Of a stretch of DNA of 19,890 bases, positions 1 to 6,017 are shown one piece after another. Source of the stretch: Acidobacteriota bacterium (lineage in GTDB: Bacteria; Acidobacteriota; Terriglobia; Terriglobales; Acidobacteriaceae). A program made the translations under genes and the position numbers. Positions within the stretch are counted from its first letter, which is position 1. Each line of letters begins with the position of its first letter. The DNA lies in assembly GCA_023410055.1 (NCBI GenBank), contig JAEYQK010000091.1:1-19890 (forward strand), given 5' to 3'. Under the pieces are notes generated by a model, which saw only the letters and a list, made by a program, of their open reading frames with translations, did no database searches and had not been told where the DNA came from.

Positions 1-638
1 CAAACGGTCGTAACAGATAACTCACGAACAAACCGCGATGGCGCGTCGTGGCCGTTTCCCGCAGAGTCCACCGTACGCAGTTGCGAAGGAGCCGCGTTCC
101 AGGAACGTCTGATCTCGAATGCGAGAAACGTGTTTACAACCAGAATAGAAAAGAGCGCGAAAGCACCCAGGAAGACGGTGTCAACCGTGAGGACCGAAGC
201 CGCAAGCACTTCCGTAAAAGCGAGTACCGCCAAGTACACGTAGTCACGATCTCTGCGCACCGAAAAAATCTTCACGACCATGCTGAAGAGGATCAGGTGC
301 ACCGTTGCATTGACAAACGATCGCGATAGCAAGAAGTAGTCCGCTGCGTAAAACGCGACGTACCCGAAGGTGAAGTAGGGGTCCCACGCGATCGGCATGG
401 AGACTTTCCTGCCGGTGATCAGGAGCCATCCGCGAATAGTCAGCGCGATTGAGACAAACGCTACGGAAACGGCGTCGATCGCCCCCGTGCTGGCGACGGT
501 GACGAAGCCCGCCGTGACAAGTAGCAGTAGTGAGGTCTCGAAGTAACGTTCGAGCCGCGAGCGCATCACGGCCATCGACTTGGGCGGATTGCCCGGCTCG
601 CCTATCGTGATCGGAAGCGCTGGTGTCCGATTCGCCAT
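1..638 (-). CDS. TgpA-like (DUF3488) transglutaminase membrane protein, N-terminal part
   Basis: Reading the minus strand from an ATG at 638 gives an open frame of 212 codons with no stop before the left edge, so only the N-terminus is present. A short polar N-terminus is followed by hydrophobic segments around residues 36-50 and 57-75. Then comes a stretch with VKIFSVRRDRDYVYLAVLAF followed by EVLAASVLTVDTVFL. That pattern (Lys-Arg-Asp-Arg-Asp-Tyr, then a conserved Glu and Thr-Val-Asp) matches my knowledge of the DUF3488 membrane region preceding the periplasmic transglutaminase-like domain of TgpA proteins. The catalytic Cys-His-Asp domain would lie outside the window, so activity cannot be judged. 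No strong Shine-Dalgarno is visible; Met22 or Met25 are alternative starts. The gene is divergent from the SRP RNA. Confidence 0.72.
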   Translation of the reverse strand, partial: MANRTPALPITIGEPGNPPKSMAVMRSRLERYFETSLLLLVTAGFVTVASTGAIDAVSVAFVSIALTIRGWLLITGRKVSMPIAWDPYFTFGYVAFYAADYFLLSRSFVNATVHLILFSMVVKIFSVRRDRDYVYLAVLAFTEVLAASVLTVDTVFLGAFALFSILVVNTFLAFEIRRSWNAAPSQLRTVDSAGNGHDAPSRFVRELSVTTV

Positions 639-724
639 TGCTTGAATTCTAAAGCAGCTATTGCAAGGTTGAGAGAACAACAGATTGTGACTGAAGTTAC
701 GAAAGAAATCAGGAAAATATCATC

Positions 725-733
725 TGATACAAT
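725..733 (+). promoter_or_regulatory. extended -10 promoter of the SRP RNA gene
   Basis: TGATACAAT is an extended -10 element (TG, one base, then TACAAT at 728-733). It ends 7 bases before G741, where the terminal SRP RNA helix begins, which is the expected start-site spacing. No good -35 hexamer is visible at 16-18 bp, as is common with extended -10 promoters. Prediction from sequence only. Confidence 0.65.
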
Positions 734-740
734 TCTGTTT

Positions 741-846
741 GTCGGGCATCGGTCCCGCGCGACGCAATCTCGCCAACCCCGCCAGGTCCGGAAGGAAGCA
801 ACGGCAACGAGCTAGTGCGTGTGCAGTGGGTTCTCCGGTGTCCGGC
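741..846 (+). ncRNA. ffs: signal recognition particle RNA (4.5S type)
   Basis: The core GGTCCGGAAGGAAGCA at 785-800 is the near-invariant SRP RNA domain IV apex: the GGAA tetraloop plus the asymmetric-loop strand that binds the Ffh M domain. The ends pair over 12 bp: 741-752 (GTCGGGCATCGG) with 835-846 (CCGGTGTCCGGC), allowing G-U pairs. This gives a hairpin RNA of about 106 nt, the short bacterial form without an Alu domain. The RNA works with Ffh and FtsY in co-translational membrane targeting. A T-rich run (TATTTTGTTT) directly after the terminal helix probably helps termination. The last 35 nt are antisense to the 3' end of the acyltransferase gene. Exact ends are inferred from helix pairing. 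Confidence 0.93.
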
Positions 847-1903
847 TATTTTGTTTATGCACGGACTTTGATACACAGGCCCAAAGCAGGATGTCGCGTG
901 CTGGCATCAGCCCTCTGAGCCTATCCCGCATCCGGAGAAATGGCCGTTCAACGAGATAGTGCGACAGCGAAGCGGCGATCATGGCTAGTAATAGATTCTG
1001 TGGAAACGCCGTCCACCACGAAGTCTCCGCGCGGTTTAGGAACGGCTCCTGCCAGAGATACAAGCTATAGCTAAGCACGCCGATCCAGACCACCACACGT
1101 CCATTCAAGAACTCGTACCTCCGTTCGACAAAATGACAAATTGACAAAGCAATTCCCAATTGCATTAGCGTGAGTCCCACCGACCAATAGAACTTCAGCG
1201 ATACATGTGTCAGAGGGATCAGTACGGTCAGAGTGGGCACAATCAGAAACCACTTGCTGCGGATGACGCTCAAATGCTTCCGGAATTCAGGCTCGAGTAG
1301 GGTGATCAGCGCACCTGCCGCCAGGCTGTCGGCCACGGCAGGGAAGTACTTTCCATTAGCTTGTGTCATTCCGGCCCAGTAAAACCCTGCACGTATCAGC
1401 GGGCCAGCCGCGACAACCAAAGCCGCCATTAGCGTGCGCCGTCGCCATGCCAACACCAGTGCAACTGGCCAGACCACATAGAACTGTTCCTCGACGGCAA
1501 GCGACCACAAGTGTCCCAGAGCCCAGCAGGTCTGCGCACGATAGTTGACGGTGTACGTAAGCGCAGCCATCAGCTCTCCCCAGGAAATCGCCTTCCAGTT
1601 CAATGGGACGATTACGGCCAAATACGCAAACGCGGCGGGGAAAATCCGAAACGCACGGCGGACATAGAAGTCGCGGAGAGATACTGTCCCCGTTCTCGCG
1701 TGCTCAATCATAAGCAATCTGGTGATCAGGTAGCCCGAGATGACAAAGAAGACGCGTACGCCAAAATTGGAGTAGATCATTACGGTCTTGCTTTGAAGTG
1801 GAAATCCGCGCGTACCGCACAGATGACCCAGGATCACGAGCGCAATTGAAATCGCGCGTAGTCCATCCAGTGAAGGAATTCTCGACGTGGCCAAGGGCTG
1901 CAT
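812..1903 (-). CDS. acyltransferase 3 family membrane protein (OafA/YrhL-like)
   Basis: This is a 363-residue integral membrane protein of the acyltransferase-3 family, which moves acyl groups (often acetyl) onto envelope or exported sugars. Hallmarks are LDGLR at 12-16 followed by His27 in the first membrane helix, the FFVISGYLI segment near 52-60, RRAFRIFP at 82-89, and GHLWSLAVEEQFY at 130-142 with the conserved His131. About ten hydrophobic helices are spread along the chain, and length is normal for the stand-alone form. The soluble tail (about residues 335-363) ends at a TAG lying inside the SRP RNA gene on the other strand; no earlier in-frame stop exists. The acceptor substrate cannot be told from sequence. 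The start is the first ATG before the LDGLR motif, with no strong Shine-Dalgarno. Confidence 0.9.
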   Translation of the reverse strand: MQPLATSRIPSLDGLRAISIALVILGHLCGTRGFPLQSKTVMIYSNFGVRVFFVISGYLITRLLMIEHARTGTVSLRDFYVRRAFRIFPAAFAYLAVIVPLNWKAISWGELMAALTYTVNYRAQTCWALGHLWSLAVEEQFYVVWPVALVLAWRRRTLMAALVVAAGPLIRAGFYWAGMTQANGKYFPAVADSLAAGALITLLEPEFRKHLSVIRSKWFLIVPTLTVLIPLTHVSLKFYWSVGLTLMQLGIALSICHFVERRYEFLNGRVVVWIGVLSYSLYLWQEPFLNRAETSWWTAFPQNLLLAMIAASLSHYLVERPFLRMRDRLRGLMPARDILLWACVSKSVHKQNSRTPENPLHTH

Positions 1904-1992
1904 TCCGCAATCGTAAGTTCATGCGAACGCTGTGCAGCGACTTGTGCTCAAGATTTACAAAATCAGAACAGCGCAACTAATCACAAACGGCA

Positions 1993-2021
1993 TAGACAAT
2001 CCCACTCTCGTGCTTCAAAAT
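1993..2021 (+). promoter_or_regulatory. candidate fabH promoter
   Basis: TAGACA (1993-1998) and CAAAAT (2016-2021) are separated by 17 bp and match 5/6 and 4/6 of the -35/-10 consensus. A start near 2028 would leave a leader of about 20 nt carrying the GGAGA ribosome-binding site. Prediction only. Confidence 0.4.
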
Positions 2022-2049
2022 AGATACTTCTTATTGGAGAACGGAAAAG

Positions 2050-3051
2050 TTGAAGACCCCTTTTCGTGCAAAAATCACGGCGCTGGGGACGTATACCCCT
2101 CCGCGCGCGCTTACTAATGCCGACCTGGAAAAAATGGTCGATACCACCGACCAGTGGATCATCGAACGCACCGGCATTCGCAACCGTTACGTCGTCGACA
2201 AGGGTGTAGCTGCTAGCGATCTCGCCGTCTGTGCCGCGAAGCGTGCGCTTGCCGAGCGCGGCATTGACCCCGCCGAAATCGAAGTCATTGTCGTCGGCAC
2301 CGTTACGCCCGACATGCTCTATCCTTCGACGGCCTGCCTCGTTCAGCACAAGCTCGGAATCCCCAAAACCTGGGGCTACGATCTTTCCGCCGGATGTTCA
2401 GGTTTTGTGTACTCTCTCGCATCTGGTTCGCAATTCATCGAGAGCGGCCGAGCAAAGAAAGTTTTGGTCATCGGAGCAGACGTTAACTCTGCAATGATCG
2501 ATTACACCGATCGCGCGACGTGCGTCCTATTCGGTGACGGTGCGGGCGCAGTCCTTCTGGAACCAGCGCAAGAAGGCGAAGATGTAGGACTCATCGACTT
2601 TCACCACGAGATCGACGGCGCCGGTGGCGAGTACCTAAAGCGTCCTGGAGGCGGCAGCCTGTATCCCGCTTGGCGCGAAGACGTTGGTCCCAAGATGCAT
2701 TTCGTTCATCAGGACGGGCAGCAGGTGTTCAAGTTCGCCGTTCGCAAAATGGCCGAGGTCTGCGAGAAGGTCCTGCATGCAAACGGATTCACCGGCAAAG
2801 ACGTCGACTGTTTCGTCCCCCATCAGGCTAACCTGCGCATCATCAAGGCGACGGCTGACCGTTTCGACATCCCGAAGGACAAAGTCATCATCAACATCGA
2901 TCGTTACGGCAACACGACAGCCGGGACCATCCCTCTCGGTCTCCAGACCGCCCGCGAAGAAGGCCGTCTCAAGAAAGGCGACCTGGTTCTGATCGCCGCC
3001 GTTGGAGCTGGATTCACCAGCGGCGCGGCGCTGATACGCTGGGGAATCTAG
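2050..3051 (+). CDS. fabH: 3-oxoacyl-ACP synthase III (KAS III)
   Basis: FabH condenses acetyl-CoA (or a branched starter acyl-CoA) with malonyl-ACP to begin fatty-acid synthesis in the cytoplasm. The thiolase-fold catalytic triad is visible: Cys116 in SAGCSGF, His258 in VPHQANLR, and Asn288 in YGNTTAGT. The starter-site region DQWIIERTGIRNR is at 34-46. At 333 residues the length is normal. I chose TTG at 2050 because the N-terminus fits the family (KITALGTYTPP) and GGAGA at 2036-2040 is a well-spaced ribosome-binding site; no in-frame ATG is available nearby. The gene stands alone, divergent from the acyltransferase and ending in its own terminator, rather than in a plsX-fabH-fabD cluster. 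Starter-unit preference cannot be told. Confidence 0.96.
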   Translation: MKTPFRAKITALGTYTPPRALTNADLEKMVDTTDQWIIERTGIRNRYVVDKGVAASDLAVCAAKRALAERGIDPAEIEVIVVGTVTPDMLYPSTACLVQHKLGIPKTWGYDLSAGCSGFVYSLASGSQFIESGRAKKVLVIGADVNSAMIDYTDRATCVLFGDGAGAVLLEPAQEGEDVGLIDFHHEIDGAGGEYLKRPGGGSLYPAWREDVGPKMHFVHQDGQQVFKFAVRKMAEVCEKVLHANGFTGKDVDCFVPHQANLRIIKATADRFDIPKDKVIINIDRYGNTTAGTIPLGLQTAREEGRLKKGDLVLIAAVGAGFTSGAALIRWGI

Positions 3052-3071
3052 TTAATCCATTTGGTTTGCGA

Positions 3072-3104
3072 AACGCGCCCTGGGCGGGCGCGTTGTTCTT
3101 TTTT
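3072..3104 (+). terminator. intrinsic terminator of fabH
   Basis: A perfect 9-bp stem AACGCGCCC / GGGCGCGTT (3072-3080 and 3086-3094) with a TGGGC loop is followed by GTTCTTTTTT. It lies 21 bases after the fabH stop. It is a classic Rho-independent terminator on the plus strand; the minus-strand side has no T-run. Confidence 0.92.
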
Positions 3105-3111
3105 GAGGGAC

Positions 3112-3147
3112 ACCTCTGTGCGACGCAAGGTGCAGCCGCACGGAGGT
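3112..3147 (+). repeat. second inverted repeat between fabH and the convergent gene
   Basis: ACCTCTGTGCG (3112-3122) pairs with CGCACGGAGGT (3137-3147) over 11 bp, including one G-U pair in plus-strand RNA, around a 14-base loop. It lacks a T-run on either side, so its role is unclear. It may protect mRNA 3' ends or help end the convergent transcript. Confidence 0.4.
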
Positions 3148-3161
3148 ATTCAACGCGAGTC

Positions 3162-3980
3162 TTACTTCGCTTGCAGTTCCTTCAGCCACGCAGCGGCAAA
3201 CGTGCGCGCCGCGTCAATAGCTGGCTTTCCGGCGCGGAAACAGAGCTTCCAGTTGCTCGACTTGCTTTCGTATGTGGGATTGACGAAGCGCATTTTGCCG
3301 TACGCAGGCTTGAGCTGCGCGTTGAAATCAACGTCCTTGCTCAGATCGAGGAACTCCTGCAAGCGTAGGGCGATCAGCTTCTTGGGATCGGCCGGAAACT
3401 TCTTGTCGTAATCGACGAGTCTCTCTTTGTAAGACTTGTCCTCTTCTGTCCGTTGCATCTCCACGCTTTGACGCATCATTCCCTTCATCTTCGGATCCGC
3501 GTCCTGCTGGGCGTACATTGCCTCCATCTGCTTGACCGTCGCTTCCATCTGCTTCCGCATTTCAGGAGACATCTTCGCCACATTGGCCTTCATTTCCGCC
3601 AGGCCCTTATCTCGCTCGGCCTTCTGTTTAGCCAATTCGGCGTCCACAGATCCGCTCTGCTTCGGTCCAGAAGGTTTTGCTGCATCACGTATCTTGGCAT
3701 ACTCAGTTTTGAAAGCAGCGGTCTGCGTATAGGCCTTGAACCAGGTCAGTGCTCCCAAAACGAGTTGGGCGCGTGCCGCCGGAGCAGCGGATTTGAATGC
3801 CTTCGCACCCAAAGAGAACGGCACGTAATTGTGAGTTAGCGCATCGAGCGATGATTGCCTCGCTGCTTGCTCTTGCACGCCCAGCGCGATCATACCGTTC
3901 TGAGCGTAAACCGTCGCAACGATCGCGACCACGAATAACGCCACCACTATCGTTGTCTTCCGAGATATAACCGATGCCAT
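3162..3980 (-). CDS. exported Met-rich coiled-coil protein, function unknown
   Basis: I do not recognise this 272-residue protein. The start at 3980 is set by GGAGGAG at 3988-3994, 7 bases upstream. The frame remains open further upstream, but those codons cover the leader dyads and lack a comparable site. Residues 10-26 form a hydrophobic signal peptide or anchor (IVVALFVVAI then VATVYAQ), so the protein is probably periplasmic or anchored. An Ala-rich helical part (40-100) precedes a charged, heptad-like Lys/Glu/Gln helix (about 110-185). The interval 130-175 holds ten methionines, including a GMM and several QME/KM steps. The C-terminal third (200-272) is more globular, with one Cys and aromatic residues. 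The Met-rich helix could bind soft metals such as copper, but this is speculation. It lies downstream of the exported TPR gene, separated by 208 bp with several dyads. Confidence 0.75.
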   Translation of the reverse strand: MASVISRKTTIVVALFVVAIVATVYAQNGMIALGVQEQAARQSSLDALTHNYVPFSLGAKAFKSAAPAARAQLVLGALTWFKAYTQTAAFKTEYAKIRDAAKPSGPKQSGSVDAELAKQKAERDKGLAEMKANVAKMSPEMRKQMEATVKQMEAMYAQQDADPKMKGMMRQSVEMQRTEEDKSYKERLVDYDKKFPADPKKLIALRLQEFLDLSKDVDFNAQLKPAYGKMRFVNPTYESKSSNWKLCFRAGKPAIDAARTFAAAWLKELQAK

Positions 3981-4000
3981 AGAGCCTCTCCTCCGTTCAG

Positions 4001-4017
4001 TGTTCGCAATGCGAACA
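4001..4017 (-). promoter_or_regulatory. leader hairpin or operator dyad next to the RBS of the Met-rich protein
   Basis: TGTTCGC-N3-GCGAACA is a perfect 7-bp inverted repeat 20 bases upstream of the start codon and 6 bases upstream of the GGAGGAG ribosome-binding site. It may be an operator for a dimeric repressor or an RNA hairpin. It shares four bases (4014-4017) with the next dyad upstream, so the two RNA hairpins cannot form together in full. Confidence 0.5.
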
Positions 4018-4035
4018 GAATTCGGCGGTTCTGTT
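4014..4035 (-). promoter_or_regulatory. overlapping second leader dyad
   Basis: AACAGAA (4014-4020) and TTCTGTT (4029-4035) on the plus strand form a perfect 7-bp inverted repeat around an 8-base spacer. In the minus-strand transcript this hairpin comes first and competes with the RBS-proximal hairpin for the shared bases 4014-4017. Confidence 0.45.
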
Positions 4036-4062
4036 TCATCTGTGTTGTCTTTGACTGCATAC

Positions 4063-4080
4063 TGCGATGGAACTATCGCA
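4063..4080. repeat. dyad TGCGAT-N6-ATCGCA in the intergenic region
   Basis: A perfect 6-bp inverted repeat (4063-4068 and 4075-4080) between the TPR gene and the Met-rich protein gene. It could be an operator or part of the leader. I could not place a convincing promoter around it. Confidence 0.3.
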
Positions 4081-4089
4081 AACGACAAA

Positions 4090-4121
4090 TGGCCCAAACA
4101 GAATTCGTGCTGGAAAGCACG
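4090..4121 (-). terminator. possible weak terminator of the exported TPR gene
   Basis: On the minus strand CGTGCT-N4-AGCACG (4106-4121) is followed by AATTCTGTTT. The stem is only 6 bp and the T-run is interrupted, so termination would be partial. Transcription may read through into the Met-rich protein gene. Confidence 0.3.
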
Positions 4122-4188
4122 CAAATGATAGCACGGCCCGGAGGTGTTGTGGTTCTCACATCAGTTGTGCAGGATGGCCCGAGAAGTA

Positions 4189-5898
4189 TCAGAAATGAGA
4201 CACTGCGTCCCTGGGGACATCGGCGTGTGCCCACGCCTTCTGAAGTCTTTGCTCGATGATTGTGGCCATTTCGTCCTTACTTTGCGACCGCAAGGCCTTC
4301 GCCAAACCGGACAACGCCCACCCGTTCTCCGGATGCAGACGCAGATCTTCCCAGAAGACGCTTTCGGCTTCTGTTGCACGTCCTGCACGTAGTAGAACTG
4401 CTCCAAGTGAGTGGCGCACAGGATAGTGCCAATCGTCAGGTTCGGTATAGATCAGCGCATCCTGCAAGCGAACGGCTCTATCAAGGTGAGCTACAGCAGT
4501 TTCGTAGTCTTTTCTGGCAGACGCGATCTGACCCGCAAGTACTTCAGGGGCGATGCGGAGGATGTCCGCCGCGGAATTTGCCGAGAAACTGGCGGGAATG
4601 CTGGGAAGCTTTGGATCGGCGGCGATCTCCTTCAACTGCTCGAGTTCGCGATCCGCTTCGTCCAGGCGTCCCAAACCCGCGTAAGCACTCCCTTGGGAGT
4701 AGTGCCACACTCCGCGTGTGAACAGCGAATCGTATTTCGGTTTAGGTTCCTTCAGCAACTCCTCCCACTTTCCGAACCGCACAAGAGCGTAGTACGGCAC
4801 AACCAGGAACCCTTGCAGAAAAGGAACTTGCTCTATGGCTTGCATCGGAATCACAGACGCCGTCTTCCGAGCCGCTGCGATTGCTGTCTCACTCTGTCCC
4901 GCCATCGTTGCGCCGAACCACTTGAAGTGAACGTTGTGAGGATAATATTCGAGAGGGTATACGCCTTGGGCGTTGCATTGCGCAATGTAGTCCTCGTCCG
5001 CGGCAATAGCCAGATCGTTGACGCGGACTACGTCTTCGTAGCGTCCTACCCGTTGGTAGATATGGCCAGGCATGTGAACGATGTGTCCGGCTCCCGGCAT
5101 GAGGGTCACTAGTCGGTCGGCCTCAGCTTCTGCGCGCTCCGGAGTCTTCGTGGGCTCCCAGAGGTGAATCCAATAGTGCAGCGCGCCCGGATGATTGGGA
5201 TTCTTCTGGATGACAGTGTCCAATGCGTTCAGAATCTCGCGTGTACCTGGATATGGGGCCCCGTCCCGCATCCAGTAATCCCACGGGCGCAGATCCATCA
5301 AAGCTTCGGCGTAGAGAGTGGCGGCATCGAGATCACCGGGAAAGCTCTCGCTGACGCGCTTCATGGCAGCGGCGTAGTTCTTGTCATTGACTTTACGAGC
5401 ATCGGCACTGCCTGAATACCTCGTTGCCAACGCATCGATGTAGGCTCGCTCCCGGAGAGTGGCTCCGCCCTTAAGCGAAATGGCCTTTTGTATCAACTCG
5501 TAAGCTTTGGCCTCGTCAGCGGGATTCATCGGCGCGTTGATGTTGGGTCCGAGAACGAGCGCCTGGCCCCAATATGCCATGGCACAAGTAGGCACGCGCC
5601 GGGCGACCTCCGCAAATGCGCGTCCAGCCTCGGCATGGTTAAATCCGTAAGCCAGGTTTACGCCCTGATTGAAAAAAGCCTGGACCTCAGTCCCTTTACA
5701 GTTAACCGGGAATGTGTGATTGCCGAGGTTCTTGAGACGAGGTGCCAGTGCGCCGGAAGGTGCCGGTTTCGAGGCCTCCTTCGGAGTTGCATAGTGAACG
5801 TGATTCGTTTGGCCGGACTGAGCGGCTAAAGGTAAGCTTGCGAGTAGCAAGAGCCAAAAGTGCCTGACAGCCAGATGGACTGCTTTTCGAGCGATCAT
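4189..5898 (-). CDS. exported tetratricopeptide-repeat protein, function unknown
   Basis: This 569-residue protein starts with a typical signal peptide (hydrophobic residues 14-26, WLLLLASLPLAAQ), so it is exported. The mature chain is almost wholly helical with many degenerate TPR pairs: around 75-130 (FFNQGVNLAYGFNHAEAGRAF), 185-215, 225-300, and 395-560. Conserved family stretches are visible, such as HPGALHYWIHLWE and GHIVHMPGHIYQRVGRYEDV. I know these from a widespread family of uncharacterised bacterial TPR proteins; the repeated His residues in them are notable. The start ATG at 5898 is supported by GGGAGG 10 bases upstream, which sits in the loop of a 7-bp hairpin. The gene is followed, after 208 bp, by another exported protein on the same strand. 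TPRs usually bind other proteins; no enzymatic motif is seen and no partner can be named. Confidence 0.85.
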   Translation of the reverse strand: MIARKAVHLAVRHFWLLLLASLPLAAQSGQTNHVHYATPKEASKPAPSGALAPRLKNLGNHTFPVNCKGTEVQAFFNQGVNLAYGFNHAEAGRAFAEVARRVPTCAMAYWGQALVLGPNINAPMNPADEAKAYELIQKAISLKGGATLRERAYIDALATRYSGSADARKVNDKNYAAAMKRVSESFPGDLDAATLYAEALMDLRPWDYWMRDGAPYPGTREILNALDTVIQKNPNHPGALHYWIHLWEPTKTPERAEAEADRLVTLMPGAGHIVHMPGHIYQRVGRYEDVVRVNDLAIAADEDYIAQCNAQGVYPLEYYPHNVHFKWFGATMAGQSETAIAAARKTASVIPMQAIEQVPFLQGFLVVPYYALVRFGKWEELLKEPKPKYDSLFTRGVWHYSQGSAYAGLGRLDEADRELEQLKEIAADPKLPSIPASFSANSAADILRIAPEVLAGQIASARKDYETAVAHLDRAVRLQDALIYTEPDDWHYPVRHSLGAVLLRAGRATEAESVFWEDLRLHPENGWALSGLAKALRSQSKDEMATIIEQRLQKAWAHADVPRDAVSHF

Positions 5899-5901
5899 GG
5901 A

Positions 5902-5929
5902 CAGAGACCCTCCCGCTTTGGCGTCTCTG
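5902..5929 (-). promoter_or_regulatory. hairpin presenting the RBS of the exported TPR gene in its loop
   Basis: A perfect 7-bp inverted repeat, CAGAGAC (5902-5908) and GTCTCTG (5923-5929), flanks a 14-base loop whose last six bases on the minus strand are the Shine-Dalgarno GGGAGG (5909-5914). The stem ends 3 bases before the start codon. It could act as a translational control hairpin or a protein-binding dyad. Confidence 0.45.
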
Positions 5930-5977
5930 ATGCCAGAATCGTTACCTAGGATCCGTAGAAATTGTGAGACGGCGAGG

Positions 5978-6010
5978 GTGAAATACGGGGGACGGCTTGT
6001 GCCGTCCCCC
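5978..6010 (-). terminator. intrinsic terminator of fumC
   Basis: A perfect 10-bp GC-rich stem GGGGGACGGC / GCCGTCCCCC (5987-5996 and 6001-6010) with a 4-base loop begins 7 bases after the fumC stop. On the minus strand it is followed by GTATTTCACC, a short and imperfect T-run. Stem stability and position favour a terminator. Confidence 0.7.
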
Positions 6011-6017
6011 GCGATGC

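Noticed and set aside
4001..4017. The dyad TGTTCGC-N3-GCGAACA as a LexA (SOS) box.
   Set aside because: The half-site order is opposite to the known CGAAC-N4-GTTCG Gram-positive box and there is no damage-response gene here, so I leave it as an unnamed dyad.
3981..4124. In-frame N-terminal extension of the Met-rich secreted protein by 48 codons.
   Set aside because: It would bury the signal peptide inside the chain and translate across the leader dyads; GGAGGAG sits correctly before the ATG at 3980.
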